Shown one piece after another: positions 5,465-5,468 of a DNA stretch of 5,468 bases. Position 1 is the stretch's first letter; each line of letters begins with the position of its first letter. Both the position numbers and the translations under genes were made by a program. Source of the stretch: Clostridia bacterium (GTDB taxonomy: Bacteria > Bacillota_A > Clostridia > Oscillospirales > Acutalibacteraceae); assembly GCA_017390825.1 (NCBI GenBank), contig JAFPAK010000368.1, positions 1 to 5,468 of the forward strand. Reading direction: 5' to 3'. The notes under the pieces were generated by a model. That model worked only from the letters and a program-made list of their open reading frames with translations. It searched no databases and was not told where the DNA came from.

Positions 5465-5468
5465 ATGG
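5465..5468 (+). CDS. Start of next gene (cut by window end)
   Basis: AGGAGG at 5449-5454 lies ten bases before ATG 5465-5467, the last codon in the window. The spacing and strength of the ribosome binding site suggest a real start. No product can be inferred. No ordinary promoter is visible between the preceding terminator and this start; the space is filled by the palindrome. Confidence 0.55.

Larger units (their letters stand above)
1756..5468. mobile_element. Integrative element, left part (int/xis end)
   Basis: Everything to the right of tRNA-Ser fits an integrated element: a converging Tn916/phage-type integrase, an excisionase-like gene, a decayed small reading frame, a small HTH regulator and a second XerC/D-like recombinase, all in DNA visibly more AT-rich than the transporter genes. 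No relaxase, conjugation, capsid or resistance gene is visible, so its class (ICE, mobilizable element, prophage or satellite) stays open. It continues past the right edge; the right end and second attachment site are not seen. Confidence 0.75.

Noticed and set aside
1..5468. CRISPR array, rRNA, or conjugation and phage structural genes
   Set aside because: No regularly spaced repeats, rRNA-like stretches, or recognisable relaxase, coupling, capsid or terminase genes were seen.

Overview
The window reads as the edge of an integrated mobile element in a low-GC Gram-positive genome, most likely a gut-type Clostridia/Firmicutes. The reasons are strong AGGAGG-type ribosome binding sites, sigma-A-like promoters (TTGACA/TAAAAT, 17-bp spacing), a lipoprotein-anchored amino-acid binding protein, and a Tn916-type int/xis pair. 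No species can be named from the sequence.

Host side (1-1755): a leftward operon encodes a polar amino-acid ABC importer. The lipoprotein binding protein (661-1455) comes first and the permease (631 to beyond base 1) second; an ATPase probably follows outside the window. Facing the other way, with its own consensus promoter, is a tRNA-Ser(CGA) gene (1668-1755) with encoded CCA.

Element side (about 1756 to beyond 5468): directly behind the tRNA, and converging on it, is a Tn916/phage-type tyrosine integrase (1870-3045, TTG start), preceded by a small HTH excisionase (start probably 3346). This is the classic layout of an element inserted in a tRNA 3' end, and the DNA becomes visibly more AT-rich from here on. 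No second copy of the tRNA tail occurs in the window, so the other end of the element is not seen. Upstream of xis lie a 24-bp, nearly perfect inverted repeat (3379-3437) and a gene-poor stretch (3438-3835). That stretch holds a decayed small reading frame apparently broken by a 4-bp tandem duplication.

Then come a small DeoR/HTH_11-type regulator (3836-4180, minus) and, divergent from it across a 279-bp regulatory gap, a second tyrosine recombinase of XerC/D type (4460-5386, plus). The second recombinase ends in a good terminator. It is followed at once by a 29-bp imperfect palindrome (12-bp arms, 5-bp centre) and then the AGGAGG and ATG of a further gene that is cut by the window end.

Working model (inference): int/xis govern integration and excision at tRNA-Ser. 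The regulator plus the XerD-like recombinase and the palindrome beside the next gene could be a separate module, for example a DNA-inversion or cassette-switching system controlling the cargo that starts at 5465. The palindrome next to a stand-alone recombinase is the most interesting signal, but deciding what it does needs the sequence to the right.
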